A stretch of DNA of 64,000 bases. It comes from Acetatifactor aquisgranensis (GTDB lineage Bacteria; Bacillota; Clostridia; Lachnospirales; Lachnospiraceae). Shown here in pieces: positions 37,309 through 45,385 of this stretch. Position numbers and translations under genes: made by a program. How positions within the stretch are numbered: position 1 is the stretch's first letter; each line of letters opens with the position of its first letter. The notes beneath the pieces are model-generated. The model was given only the letters and a program-made list of their open reading frames with translations. It did no database searches and was not told the origin of the DNA. The stretch covers positions 124,001 through 188,000 of the forward strand of contig NZ_CALPDH010000005.1 of assembly GCF_943193215.1 (NCBI RefSeq), in the 5' to 3' direction.

Positions 37309-38241
37309 ATGAAGACAAGGATAACAGAACTTCTGGGGGTGGAATATCCCCTGATTCAGGGAGGCATGGCCTGGGTGGCCGAGTGCCGTCTGGCCGCCGC
37401 GGTGTCGGAGGCGGGAGGCTTCGGCATCATCGGCGCCGGCGCGGCGCCGGCCCGGGTGGTGCGGGAGCAGATCAGGCAGTGCAGGGCCCTGACGGATAAG
37501 CCTTTCGGTGTGAACATCATGCTGATGAATCCGGAAGCGGACATAATCGCCGAGGTGGTGGCGCAGGAGAATATAAAGGCAGTGACCACCGGCGCGGGGA
37601 ATCCGGGCAAGTACATGGCCGGATGGAAAGCTGCCGGGGTGAGAGTGATTCCCGTGGTGGCCAGCGTGGCCATGGCAAAAATGATGGAGCGTGCCGGGGC
37701 GGATGCCGTGGTTGCGGAGGGCATGGAGTCCGGCGGCCATATCGGCTCTGCCACCACCATGGCGCTGGTGCCCCAGGTGGCGGATGCGGTGGGCATTCCC
37801 GTCATCGCCGCCGGGGGAATCGGGGACGGCAGAGGATTTGCGGCAGCTTTTATGCTGGGCGCGGAGGCGGTGCAGATGGGCACCCGTTTCGTGGTGGCGA
37901 AGGAGTCCATCGCCCACGAGAACTATAAGAAGAAAATTATCGCCGCAAAGGATATCGACTCCCAGGTCACGGGCATGAGCCACGGGCATCCGGTGCGCCA
38001 GCTGCGCAATCAGATGACCAGGGAGTACCTGAAAAAGGAAAAGGCCGGGGCTCCGTTTGAAGAGCTGGAGCAGCTGACCGTGGGTGCGCTGCGCAGGGCC
38101 GTGATGGAGGGCGATACCGTAAACGGCACCCTGATGGCAGGCCAGATCGCGGGCCTGGTGGACAGGGAGCAAAGCTGCGCTGAAATCATCCAGGAAATCA
38201 TGGAGCAGGCAGGGAAGCTTCTGGGATTTGACCGGATGTGA
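37309..38241 (+). CDS. fabK: Enoyl-ACP reductase II (FMN, FabK)
   Basis: Last reduction of each elongation cycle, trans-2-enoyl-ACP to acyl-ACP, by the FMN/TIM-barrel enzyme rather than FabI. 310 residues. YPLIQGGMAWVAECRLAAAV at the start, then FGIIGAGAA, FGVNIMLMNP and EGMESGGHIGSATTM (flavin and catalytic His region), IAAGGIGDGRG, and the phosphate-binding GAEAVQMGTRF. The family also includes nitronate monooxygenases; position in the fab cluster decides for FabK. FabK enzymes are naturally insensitive to triclosan. Confidence 0.93.
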   Translation: MKTRITELLGVEYPLIQGGMAWVAECRLAAAVSEAGGFGIIGAGAAPARVVREQIRQCRALTDKPFGVNIMLMNPEADIIAEVVAQENIKAVTTGAGNPGKYMAGWKAAGVRVIPVVASVAMAKMMERAGADAVVAEGMESGGHIGSATTMALVPQVADAVGIPVIAAGGIGDGRGFAAAFMLGAEAVQMGTRFVVAKESIAHENYKKKIIAAKDIDSQVTGMSHGHPVRQLRNQMTREYLKKEKAGAPFEELEQLTVGALRRAVMEGDTVNGTLMAGQIAGLVDREQSCAEIIQEIMEQAGKLLGFDRM

Positions 38242-38269
38242 GAAGTTGGAAGAAAGGATTGGGAGACAG

Positions 38270-39190
38270 ATGGGCAAGACGGCATTTATCTTTCCGGGAC
38301 AGGGCGCACAGTACAGCGGCATGGGAAAGGATTTTTTCGATAACTTTGAGACGGCCAGGCGTGTCTATGCGACGGCGGGGGAGGCCACGGGACTGGATGT
38401 GGCCGAACTGTGCTTTACGGAAAACGCCGATCTGGATGTGACGGAATATACCCAGATCGCCATGCTGGCTACTGAGGTGGCGATTCTGAAAGTGCTGGAG
38501 GAAAAGGGGCTTAAGGCGGACTGTGCCGCGGGACTGAGCCTTGGGGAATACGGCGCGCTGGCGGCTGCGGGGGTGATGGAGCTGCCGCAATTGTTCTGGC
38601 TGATTCGCTGCAGGGGCATTTTCATGCAGGAGGCTTATCCGTCGGGCGGCGCCATGTCGGCGGTGCTGGGACTGGATGCGGAGACCATTGGCCGTATCTG
38701 CCGGGAGACAGAAGGGATTGTGTCCATCGCCAATGACAACTGCCCGGGGCAGATCGTGATTACCGGGGAGGCACAGGCTGTGCAGGCCGCTTCGGAGAAG
38801 CTTGCGGGAGCCGGGGCGAAGCGCTGCATTCCCTTGAAGGTCAGCGGGCCCTTTCACTCTAAGCTGCTCGCGGGAGCCGGGGAGAAGCTTGCGGCAGAAC
38901 TGGAGGGCATTTCGGTGCATGCGCCGAAGATTCCTTATCTGTGCAATGTGGAGGCGGATTATGTGACGGAGAGCGGCAAGATCAAGGAGCTTCTGGTCAG
39001 ACAGGTATCCTCCACGGTAAGATGGCGGGAGACCATGGAGCGCATGCTGGCGGACGGCGTGGATACCTTTGTGGAAATCGGGCCCGGGCGGACGCTGGCA
39101 GGCTTTCTGAGGAAGATGAACCGCGACGTGAAAGTGCTGAATGTGGCGAAAGTGGAAGACATGGCGGCGGTGCCGGGACAGACACCCTGA
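38270..39190 (+). CDS. fabD: Malonyl-CoA:ACP transacylase
   Basis: Transfers malonyl from CoA to ACP. 306 residues. FIFPGQGAQYSGMGKDFF is the N-terminal signature, with nucleophile Ser90 in GLSLGEYGALAAAG and the catalytic His196 in GPFHSKLL. VEIGPGRTLAGF is near the C-terminus. I prefer ATG 38270 (MGKTAFIFPG), as in homologues, over an open frame that starts inside fabK. About 200 bases separate it from fabG, the longest gap in the cluster; no promoter is clear there. Confidence 0.95.
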   Translation: MGKTAFIFPGQGAQYSGMGKDFFDNFETARRVYATAGEATGLDVAELCFTENADLDVTEYTQIAMLATEVAILKVLEEKGLKADCAAGLSLGEYGALAAAGVMELPQLFWLIRCRGIFMQEAYPSGGAMSAVLGLDAETIGRICRETEGIVSIANDNCPGQIVITGEAQAVQAASEKLAGAGAKRCIPLKVSGPFHSKLLAGAGEKLAAELEGISVHAPKIPYLCNVEADYVTESGKIKELLVRQVSSTVRWRETMERMLADGVDTFVEIGPGRTLAGFLRKMNRDVKVLNVAKVEDMAAVPGQTP

Positions 39191-39389
39191 TTCCCGCAGG
39201 CCGTGCACGGTACGGTCAACTTTGTGCCGTAATCAGCCCGCAGGCTGTTCGGGGCATTTGGTCCATGGGGACCGAGAACCGGTCAGGCATGGATTTTGTA
39301 CTGCTTAAAAGTTAAAATTTCCGAGTAACCTGACTGCATAACGCCAGCTGTAGCGGAGAGTGTGCGGCAGGAGAAATGGGGGAGTGAAA

Positions 39390-40160
39390 ATGGAAGAGGA
39401 AAAGACAGTGACGGCAGATAAGGAATTAGCCGGAAAGGTGGCGCTGGTGACAGGAGCCAGCCGGGGCATCGGAAAGGCCATCGCCCTTGCGCTGGCTAAG
39501 CGGGGGGCCGCAGTGCTGGTGAACTACAACGGCTCCAGGGAGCGTGCCCTGGAAGTGGTGGCGCAGATAGAGGCGGCCGGCGGACAGGGAGAGGCTGTGG
39601 GCTGTGATGTGTCCGATTTCACGGGATGCGGCCGGATGGTGGAGGAAATCATCGCGAAATATGCCCATGTGGACATTCTGGTGAACAACGCGGGCGTGGC
39701 AAGGGATAATCTGGTGGCGCGCATGTCCGAGGAAGACTATGACTATGTCTTAAATACGAATCTGAAAGGCGCATTCCACACCATCCGCCACCTGACCAGG
39801 CAGTTCCTGAAGCAGAAAAGGGGCAAGATCATCAATATCTCGTCCGTGTCAGGCGTGGTCGGCAACGCGGGGCAGGCCAATTACGCCGCCTCCAAGGCCG
39901 GGCTGATCGGGCTGACGAAAAGCGTGGCAAAGGAGCTGGCGGGCAGGAATATCTGCGTCAATGCCGTAGCGCCGGGCTTCATCGAAACGGAGATGACTTT
40001 AGAGATGCCCGAGAAAGCCAGGGAGGGAGCCGTGGCATCGATTCCCATGGGCAGGATGGGCAGCCCTGCGGACGTGGCTGAGCTGGTGGCCTTTCTGGCA
40101 GGCGGCAGATCGGATTATATCACGGGACAGGTCATATGCGTGGACGGCGGCCTGGTGTGA
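39390..40160 (+). CDS. fabG: 3-oxoacyl-ACP reductase
   Basis: NADPH-dependent reduction of 3-oxoacyl-ACP, a short-chain dehydrogenase of 256 residues. The cofactor motif is VTGASRGIGKAIALALAKRG, with NNAGVARDNL, the catalytic NISSVSG serine and Y165-A-A-S-K169 in the usual places, and PGFIETEM. GGGGGAG precedes ATG 39390. About 20 extra N-terminal residues (MEEEKTVTADKELAG) precede the usual start of the fold. It follows fabD and precedes fabF by 25 bases. Confidence 0.95.
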   Translation: MEEEKTVTADKELAGKVALVTGASRGIGKAIALALAKRGAAVLVNYNGSRERALEVVAQIEAAGGQGEAVGCDVSDFTGCGRMVEEIIAKYAHVDILVNNAGVARDNLVARMSEEDYDYVLNTNLKGAFHTIRHLTRQFLKQKRGKIINISSVSGVVGNAGQANYAASKAGLIGLTKSVAKELAGRNICVNAVAPGFIETEMTLEMPEKAREGAVASIPMGRMGSPADVAELVAFLAGGRSDYITGQVICVDGGLV

Positions 40161-40185
40161 GAAGAAGTTTTATGGAGGATGTGAT

Positions 40186-41421
40186 ATGAAGCGGAGAGTA
40201 GTAGTGACAGGCATGGGGGCCATTACCCCAATAGGTATCGGTGTAGAGGCGTTCTGGGAGGGAATTTTGCAGGAGCGGGTAGGCTTTGCTCCGATTTCGA
40301 AATTCGACGCGAAAGCCTATAAATGTAGTCTTGCGGCGGAAGTGAAGGACTTTGCGCCGGAGCGGTACATGGACAAAAAGGCGGCAAGGCGCATGGAGCT
40401 GTTCTGCCAGTACGCCGTGGCGGCGGCAGGGGAGGCTCTGGCGGACGCGGCGCTGGACATGGAAAAGGAAGACGCCTATCGGGTGGGCTGCTTTGTGGGC
40501 AGCGGCGTGGGCAGTCTGCAGGCCATGGAGCGGGAGTGCGGCAGACTTTCCGAAAAAGGCCCCTCCCGAGTGGGTCCTCTGTTCGTGCCGTTGATGATAT
40601 CCAATATGGCGGCCGGAAATGTCAGCATCGCCTACGGCTTAAAGGGGAAGAGCCTGAATGTGGCCACTGCCTGCGCTACGGGCACGAACTCCATCGGGGA
40701 GGCATTCCGCTCCATCCAGTACGGGGAGACGGACGTATGCGTGGCAGGGGGAGCGGAGGCGGCTGTGAGCCCCATCGGAATTGCGGGCTTCGCCGCGCTT
40801 ACGGCACTGTCCGACAGCACGGATCCCCACAGATGCTCCATCCCTTTTGACAAGGACAGGAGCGGCTTTGTCATGGGGGAGGGCTCCGGAATCGTCGTCC
40901 TGGAGGAACTGGAGCACGCGAGAGCCCGGGGAGCCCATATCTACGCGGAAGTGCTGGGCTACGGCTGTACCTCCGACGCCTATCACATCACCTCTCCTGC
41001 GGAGGACGGCGCGGGAGCGGCCGCAGCCATGCTTAATGCCCTGAAGGACGGCGGCGTGGAGCCGGAGGCGTTAAGCTACATCAATGCCCACGGCACGGCA
41101 ACCCATCACAATGATCTCTTCGAGACCAGGGCCGTCAAGCTGGCTTTCGGCGACCATGCGAAAGAGATAAGAATCAATTCCACCAAGTCCATGATAGGCC
41201 ATTTGCTGGGCGCTGCCGGAGCGGTGGAGTTCATCGACTGTGTGAAAGAGATACAGGAGGGCTTCATCCACAGGACAGTGGGACTTCAGGAGACAGAGGG
41301 GGAGATGGACCTGGATTACTGTAAGGAAAGCCACAGGGAGGAGGTTCCCTATGCCCTCAGCAACTCCCTCGGATTCGGAGGGCACAACGCCAGCATCCTG
41401 TTAGGCAGGACAGAATATTAA
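40186..41421 (+). CDS. fabF: 3-oxoacyl-ACP synthase II
   Basis: Condensing enzyme for chain elongation, 411 residues. VVVTGMGAITPIG at the start, nucleophile Cys163 in VATACATGTNS, the His in NAHGTATHHND and a second His in KSMIGHLLGAAGAVE complete the Cys-His-His triad. GGFGGHN-like FGGHNASILL is near the end. GGAGG lies upstream. In related genomes accB commonly comes next; here fabZ follows after 40 bases. Confidence 0.96.
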   Translation: MKRRVVVTGMGAITPIGIGVEAFWEGILQERVGFAPISKFDAKAYKCSLAAEVKDFAPERYMDKKAARRMELFCQYAVAAAGEALADAALDMEKEDAYRVGCFVGSGVGSLQAMERECGRLSEKGPSRVGPLFVPLMISNMAAGNVSIAYGLKGKSLNVATACATGTNSIGEAFRSIQYGETDVCVAGGAEAAVSPIGIAGFAALTALSDSTDPHRCSIPFDKDRSGFVMGEGSGIVVLEELEHARARGAHIYAEVLGYGCTSDAYHITSPAEDGAGAAAAMLNALKDGGVEPEALSYINAHGTATHHNDLFETRAVKLAFGDHAKEIRINSTKSMIGHLLGAAGAVEFIDCVKEIQEGFIHRTVGLQETEGEMDLDYCKESHREEVPYALSNSLGFGGHNASILLGRTEY

Positions 41422-41461
41422 AATATATTATAAAACGTATTAAAAGAAAGGAAATTGCGTC

Positions 41462-41896
41462 ATGTCGTTGTATACCGCAAAGGAGATTATGGAAATCATT
41501 CCCCACAGGTATCCTTTTCTGCTGATAGATACAATCGAGGAGCTGGAAGCGGGCAGGCGGGCCGTGGGGCGGAAATGCGTCAGCATGAACGAACCTTATT
41601 TTCAGGGACATTTTCCGGGAAACCCTGTGATGCCGGGGGTATTGATCCTGGAGGCCATGGCCCAGGTGGGAGCGGTTGCCATGCTCTCCGCAGAGGAGTG
41701 GAAAGGGCAGACCGCGTATTTCGCCGGAATCGACAAGGCGAAATTCCGAAAAAAGGTCATCCCCGGGGATGTGCTGACCATAGAGGCTAAATTGGTCAAG
41801 TGCAAGGGCCCCCTGGGCATAAGCGAGGCGGTGGCTGCTGTGGACGGCAAGGTGGTGGCCCGGGCCCAACTGACTTTTGCCATTGGGGCAGGCTGA
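41462..41896 (+). CDS. fabZ: 3-hydroxyacyl-ACP dehydratase
   Basis: Removes water from 3-hydroxyacyl-ACP. 144 residues, hot-dog fold. IIPHRYPFLLID at residues 14-25 and the catalytic His of PYFQGHFPGNPVMPGVLI, followed by the Glu of LEAMAQVG, are all present. AAAGGAAA upstream supports the start. In this cluster it is placed directly between fabF and accDA, with no biotin carboxylase or carrier gene on either side. Confidence 0.96.
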   Translation: MSLYTAKEIMEIIPHRYPFLLIDTIEELEAGRRAVGRKCVSMNEPYFQGHFPGNPVMPGVLILEAMAQVGAVAMLSAEEWKGQTAYFAGIDKAKFRKKVIPGDVLTIEAKLVKCKGPLGISEAVAAVDGKVVARAQLTFAIGAG

Positions 41897-41937
41897 AATC
41901 ATAGGAATATTGCGGTAAAGGAATGGAGAGGACGGAT

Positions 41938-43791
41938 ATGAGCGGACTGTTCAGGAAAAAAGCATCTGGAAAAGCGGACCAGTTACGGGAAAAGCGGACT
42001 ACATTTTTTACAAGACAATCAGACAAAAAAGCGGATTCTGAAATGCAGCGGGGGGATACTCCTCAGGGAGAGGACAGGGCTGCCGGGGAGGCCTCCCTTT
42101 CCGAGGCGAAAAAAGTACCGGCGGGGCAGAATCCCCAGGGGCAGGAAAAAGAAAACTACATGATACGCTGCCCCAAATGCGGGAAGATGGTGAATCGGGA
42201 CAGAGTGGCCAGGCGGAAGTATATCTGCTATGAATGCGAGGGGTATTTCCGGGTCAGGACAGGCAATCGCATCCGCATGGTGGCAGACCCTCATACGTTT
42301 GAACCCTGGTTCACGGATATGCCTGTCAGAAACCCTCTTTCCTACCAGGGATATGAGGAAAAGCTGGCGGAGGCCAGGGAGAAGACAGGGCTGGAAGAAG
42401 CGTTCACAGTGGGACGGTGCAAGATTTTCGGCGCGGACGCCGTATTGGGCATCTGTGATTCCCGGTTCCTCATGGCCAGCATGGGCCAGGTGGTGGGGGA
42501 GAAAGTCACCGCGGCCGTGGAGCGGGCTGTGGAATTAAAGCTGCCGGTGTTCTTCTTCTGCTGCTCCGGAGGAGCCAGGATGCAGGAGGGCATCATCTCT
42601 TTGATGCAGATGGCCAAGACTTCCGCGGCGATTCGGAAGCTGGGAGAGGCCGGGCTTTTATACTGCACCATACTCACCGATCCGACTACGGGCGGCGTCA
42701 CCGCCAGCTTTGCCATGCTGGGGGATGTGATTATGGCGGAGCCGGGAGCCCTCATCGGGTTCGCGGGGCCCAGGGTCATCCGGCAGACCATCGGGCAGGA
42801 GCTGCCGGAGGGGTTTCAGACAGCGGAGTTTCTGGTGGAGCACGGCATCATAGACGGAATCGTCAGGCGGGAAGTGCTGAAGAAGACTCTTTATTTCCTA
42901 ATCAAATCCCATCAGGGCAAAGAGGGGGAATACGCGGACTTCACCGGGGGAAAGGACTTCCATTTCGTGCTGAACGAGGTGCTCAAAGAGCAGACCTGGA
43001 CCACGAAGCCTGCGAATGTCTGGGATAAGGTGAAAGCAGTCCGCAGATTGGAGCGGGCAAGCGCCTGTGACTACATGAGCTGTATCTTTGACTATTTCGT
43101 GGAGGCCCATGGGGACAGATGCTTCCGGGACGATCCGGCCATCATCGCCGGTATCGGTTTCCTGGAGGGCCAGCCGGTGACGGTGATCGCGGAGCACAAG
43201 GGAAAGGACGGAAAGGAGTGCCAGCGGCGCAATTACGGCATGCCCATGCCGGAGGGCTACCGCAAGGCCCTGCGCCTGATGAAGCAGGCGGAGAAATTCC
43301 ATCGCCCGATTGTAAGCTTCATCAATACTTCCGGCGCTTACTGCGGCATCGAGGCGGAGGAGAGAGGGCAGGGCGAAGCCATTGCCAAATGCCTGCTGGA
43401 GATGTCGGCTTTAAAAGTACCCGTGTTGTGCATTTTCATCGGCGAGGGCGGCAGCGGCGGCGCGCTGGCCACGGGAGTGGGGAACGAGGTGTGGATGCTG
43501 GAGAATGCCACCTATTCCATTCTTTCCCCGGAGGGATTTGCCTCGATTCTGTGGAAAGATTCCTCCAAGGCCAGGGAGGCCAGCGAAATCATGCGCATCA
43601 CGGCACAGGATTTAAAACTCCTGCGGGTGGTGGATAAGATCGTTCCGGAGTTCGGAGGCGCGGACAGCACCACTGCCGGTGCCATCGGCGGATATCTGAA
43701 AGAGCAGATTATGGCGTTTCTGGAAGGGTACCGGGGAATGACCGGCGAGGAGATTGCCGCCCAGAGATATGAAAGATTCCGCAAATATTAA
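41938..43791 (+). CDS. accDA: Acetyl-CoA carboxylase carboxyltransferase, fused beta and alpha subunits
   Basis: Transfers the carboxyl group from carboxybiotin to acetyl-CoA, making malonyl-CoA. 617 residues. The AccD half has a zinc ribbon (Cys78, Cys81, Cys97, Cys100), preceded by about 75 low-complexity charged residues. Its core has FFFCCSGGARMQEG and LTDPTTGGVTASFAM. The AccA half starts near residue 360 (VKAVRRLERASACDYMSCIF), with AGIGFLEGQPVTVI, FINTSGAYCGIEAEERGQGE and GEGGSGGALA. The two subunits are separate genes in many bacteria; here the frame is continuous. ATG 41938 is preferred because GGAGAGG sits 6 bases upstream. accB and accC are not in the window. Confidence 0.93.
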   Translation: MSGLFRKKASGKADQLREKRTTFFTRQSDKKADSEMQRGDTPQGEDRAAGEASLSEAKKVPAGQNPQGQEKENYMIRCPKCGKMVNRDRVARRKYICYECEGYFRVRTGNRIRMVADPHTFEPWFTDMPVRNPLSYQGYEEKLAEAREKTGLEEAFTVGRCKIFGADAVLGICDSRFLMASMGQVVGEKVTAAVERAVELKLPVFFFCCSGGARMQEGIISLMQMAKTSAAIRKLGEAGLLYCTILTDPTTGGVTASFAMLGDVIMAEPGALIGFAGPRVIRQTIGQELPEGFQTAEFLVEHGIIDGIVRREVLKKTLYFLIKSHQGKEGEYADFTGGKDFHFVLNEVLKEQTWTTKPANVWDKVKAVRRLERASACDYMSCIFDYFVEAHGDRCFRDDPAIIAGIGFLEGQPVTVIAEHKGKDGKECQRRNYGMPMPEGYRKALRLMKQAEKFHRPIVSFINTSGAYCGIEAEERGQGEAIAKCLLEMSALKVPVLCIFIGEGGSGGALATGVGNEVWMLENATYSILSPEGFASILWKDSSKAREASEIMRITAQDLKLLRVVDKIVPEFGGADSTTAGAIGGYLKEQIMAFLEGYRGMTGEEIAAQRYERFRKY

Positions 43792-43847
43792 GGGAAGAGG
43801 ATTGGCACTTCGGTGCCATCGCGCAGCGATTATAATAGGAGAAAAAG

Positions 43848-44813
43848 ATGTCGATTAGAATTATGGGAACGGGAAGCGCCCTCCCCGGGCGGAGGGTGGA
43901 AAACAGAGAAATCGTGGAGCTGGTGGACACCTCGGATGAATGGATTCGGGAGCGCACCGGCATCGGCAGCAGGCATGTGTCCACAGGAGAGACCGTAGCG
44001 GCGCTTGCGGCGGACGCCTGCGGGCAGGCGCTTGCGGACGCGGGCAGGCAGGCGGAAGAGGTGGAGCTTCTGCTGGTGGCCACCTGCTCCCCGGAGGATG
44101 TGGCCCCCTGTATGGCCTGCCAGGTCCAGAGCAGGATTGGAGCCGGGAATGCCGTGGCATTTGACTTAAACGCGGCATGTGCCGGTTTTTTGTTTGCGCT
44201 GCACACGGCATGGGCTTATGTGGAGGCGGGAATCTACCGCAATGCCCTGATTGCCGGAAGCGAGGTGCTGTCAAAGCTGGTAGACTGGGAGGACAGGGGC
44301 ACCTGTATCCTGTTCGGGGACGGCGCAGGAGCCGTCTATGTGGAGAAGTGCGAGACCGGCGGCATCCTAAGCTTCGTGCAGCACGCGGACGGCAGCCGGG
44401 GAGCAGTGTTGGCAGGCGGCAGCAGGCCTCTTGAAAATCCCTGGGCCGGCCAGAGAGATTTTCAGAAATTCCTGCGGATGGACGGAAGGGAAGTATTCGC
44501 TTTTGCGCTGCGCCAGGTGCCGCTGAATGTGGAGGAGGCTCTGGGAAAGGCTCATCTTACCGTAGGGGATGTGGAACTTTTCGTGCTCCACCAGGCCAAC
44601 CGCCGCATCATTGAAGGAATCTCAAAACGGCTGGGGGCAGATATTTCCCTCTTTCCCATGAATCTGGATCAGGTGGGGAATACTTCCTCCGCGGCAATTC
44701 CCCTTTTGCTGGACCAGCTGAACCGGAAAGGGAAACTGAGGCGGGGGATGCGGCTGGTGCTGTCCGGATTCGGGGCCGGACTCACCTGCGGGGCCTGCGT
44801 GATGGAATGGTGA
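43848..44813 (+). CDS. fabH: 3-oxoacyl-ACP synthase III
   Basis: Starts fatty acid chains by condensing acetyl-CoA (or a branched primer) with malonyl-ACP. 321 residues. Nucleophile Cys111 in DLNAACAGFLFAL, His248 in FVLHQANRRIIEG and Asn278 in VGNTSSAAIPLLL form the family triad. TSDEWIRERTGIGSRHV is near the N-terminus. It closes the fab cluster rather than opening it, unlike many Firmicutes where fabH sits at the promoter end. AGGAGAAAA precedes the ATG. Confidence 0.95.
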   Translation: MSIRIMGTGSALPGRRVENREIVELVDTSDEWIRERTGIGSRHVSTGETVAALAADACGQALADAGRQAEEVELLLVATCSPEDVAPCMACQVQSRIGAGNAVAFDLNAACAGFLFALHTAWAYVEAGIYRNALIAGSEVLSKLVDWEDRGTCILFGDGAGAVYVEKCETGGILSFVQHADGSRGAVLAGGSRPLENPWAGQRDFQKFLRMDGREVFAFALRQVPLNVEEALGKAHLTVGDVELFVLHQANRRIIEGISKRLGADISLFPMNLDQVGNTSSAAIPLLLDQLNRKGKLRRGMRLVLSGFGAGLTCGACVMEW

Positions 44814-44828
44814 CAGGGGAAATGCCTA

Positions 44829-44856
44829 TTGACTTTTTCGCGGAAACGGGTACATT
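44829..44856 (+). promoter_or_regulatory. Possible internal promoter for the MarR-cls genes
   Basis: TTGACT at 44829-44834, a 16-base spacer and TACATT at 44851-44856. No FabT-like palindrome is visible here, so expression of the regulator may not be self-controlled. Confidence 0.45.
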
Positions 44857-44911
44857 ATTATTATACGGCCTGTTGCTGGGGCCGAGGGCCGGGAGAGGAT
44901 AACGGGGAGAA

Positions 44912-45364
44912 ATGGTACAGAATACAAAGCGTTCCATAAATGAATTGTTGGTCAGTCTGTTCAACCATGTGATGGACATGGAGGCAAAAGCGGTGATTAC
45001 AGAGGAATACAGGGACATCTCCAACAACGATATGCACATCATAGAGGCAATCGGCGTGGAGGAGCCCAGGAATATGTCCGTGATAGCCCATCGCCTCTCC
45101 GTCACGGTGAGCACCCTGACTACGAACATGAACGGACTGGAACGGAAAGGCTATATCAAAAGGGAGCGCAGCGAGAAAGACAGGCGCGTGGTACACGTCC
45201 TTTTGACGGCCAAGGGGAAGAAAGCATTCTATCACCATCGTGACTTCCACAAGAAGATGATCAGGGCAATTGTGAAGGGTTTAGGCGAGGAGGAGATGGA
45301 GATTCTGTACCGCTGTCTTGTGAATTTGAATTCTTTCCTGGAGGATGGAACACAGGGGAACTGA
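44912..45364 (+). CDS. MarR family regulator, likely FabT-like repressor of fatty acid synthesis
   Basis: 150 residues, winged helix-turn-helix. INELLVSLFNHVMDMEAKAV is the N-terminal dimer helix, NDMHIIEAIGVEEPRNMSVI and AHRLSVTVSTLTTNMNGLER are the DNA-reading helices, and KGYIKRERSEKDRRVVHVLL is the wing with the family DRR signature. GGGGAGA precedes the ATG. Placed at the end of the fab cluster, with three FabT-type operators at the cluster's start, it is the natural repressor. In streptococci fabT sits near the front of the cluster, so the order differs. The role is inferred, not shown. Confidence 0.82.
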   Translation: MVQNTKRSINELLVSLFNHVMDMEAKAVITEEYRDISNNDMHIIEAIGVEEPRNMSVIAHRLSVTVSTLTTNMNGLERKGYIKRERSEKDRRVVHVLLTAKGKKAFYHHRDFHKKMIRAIVKGLGEEEMEILYRCLVNLNSFLEDGTQGN

Positions 45365-45385
45365 CGGGAAGAGAGCGTGATTTAC

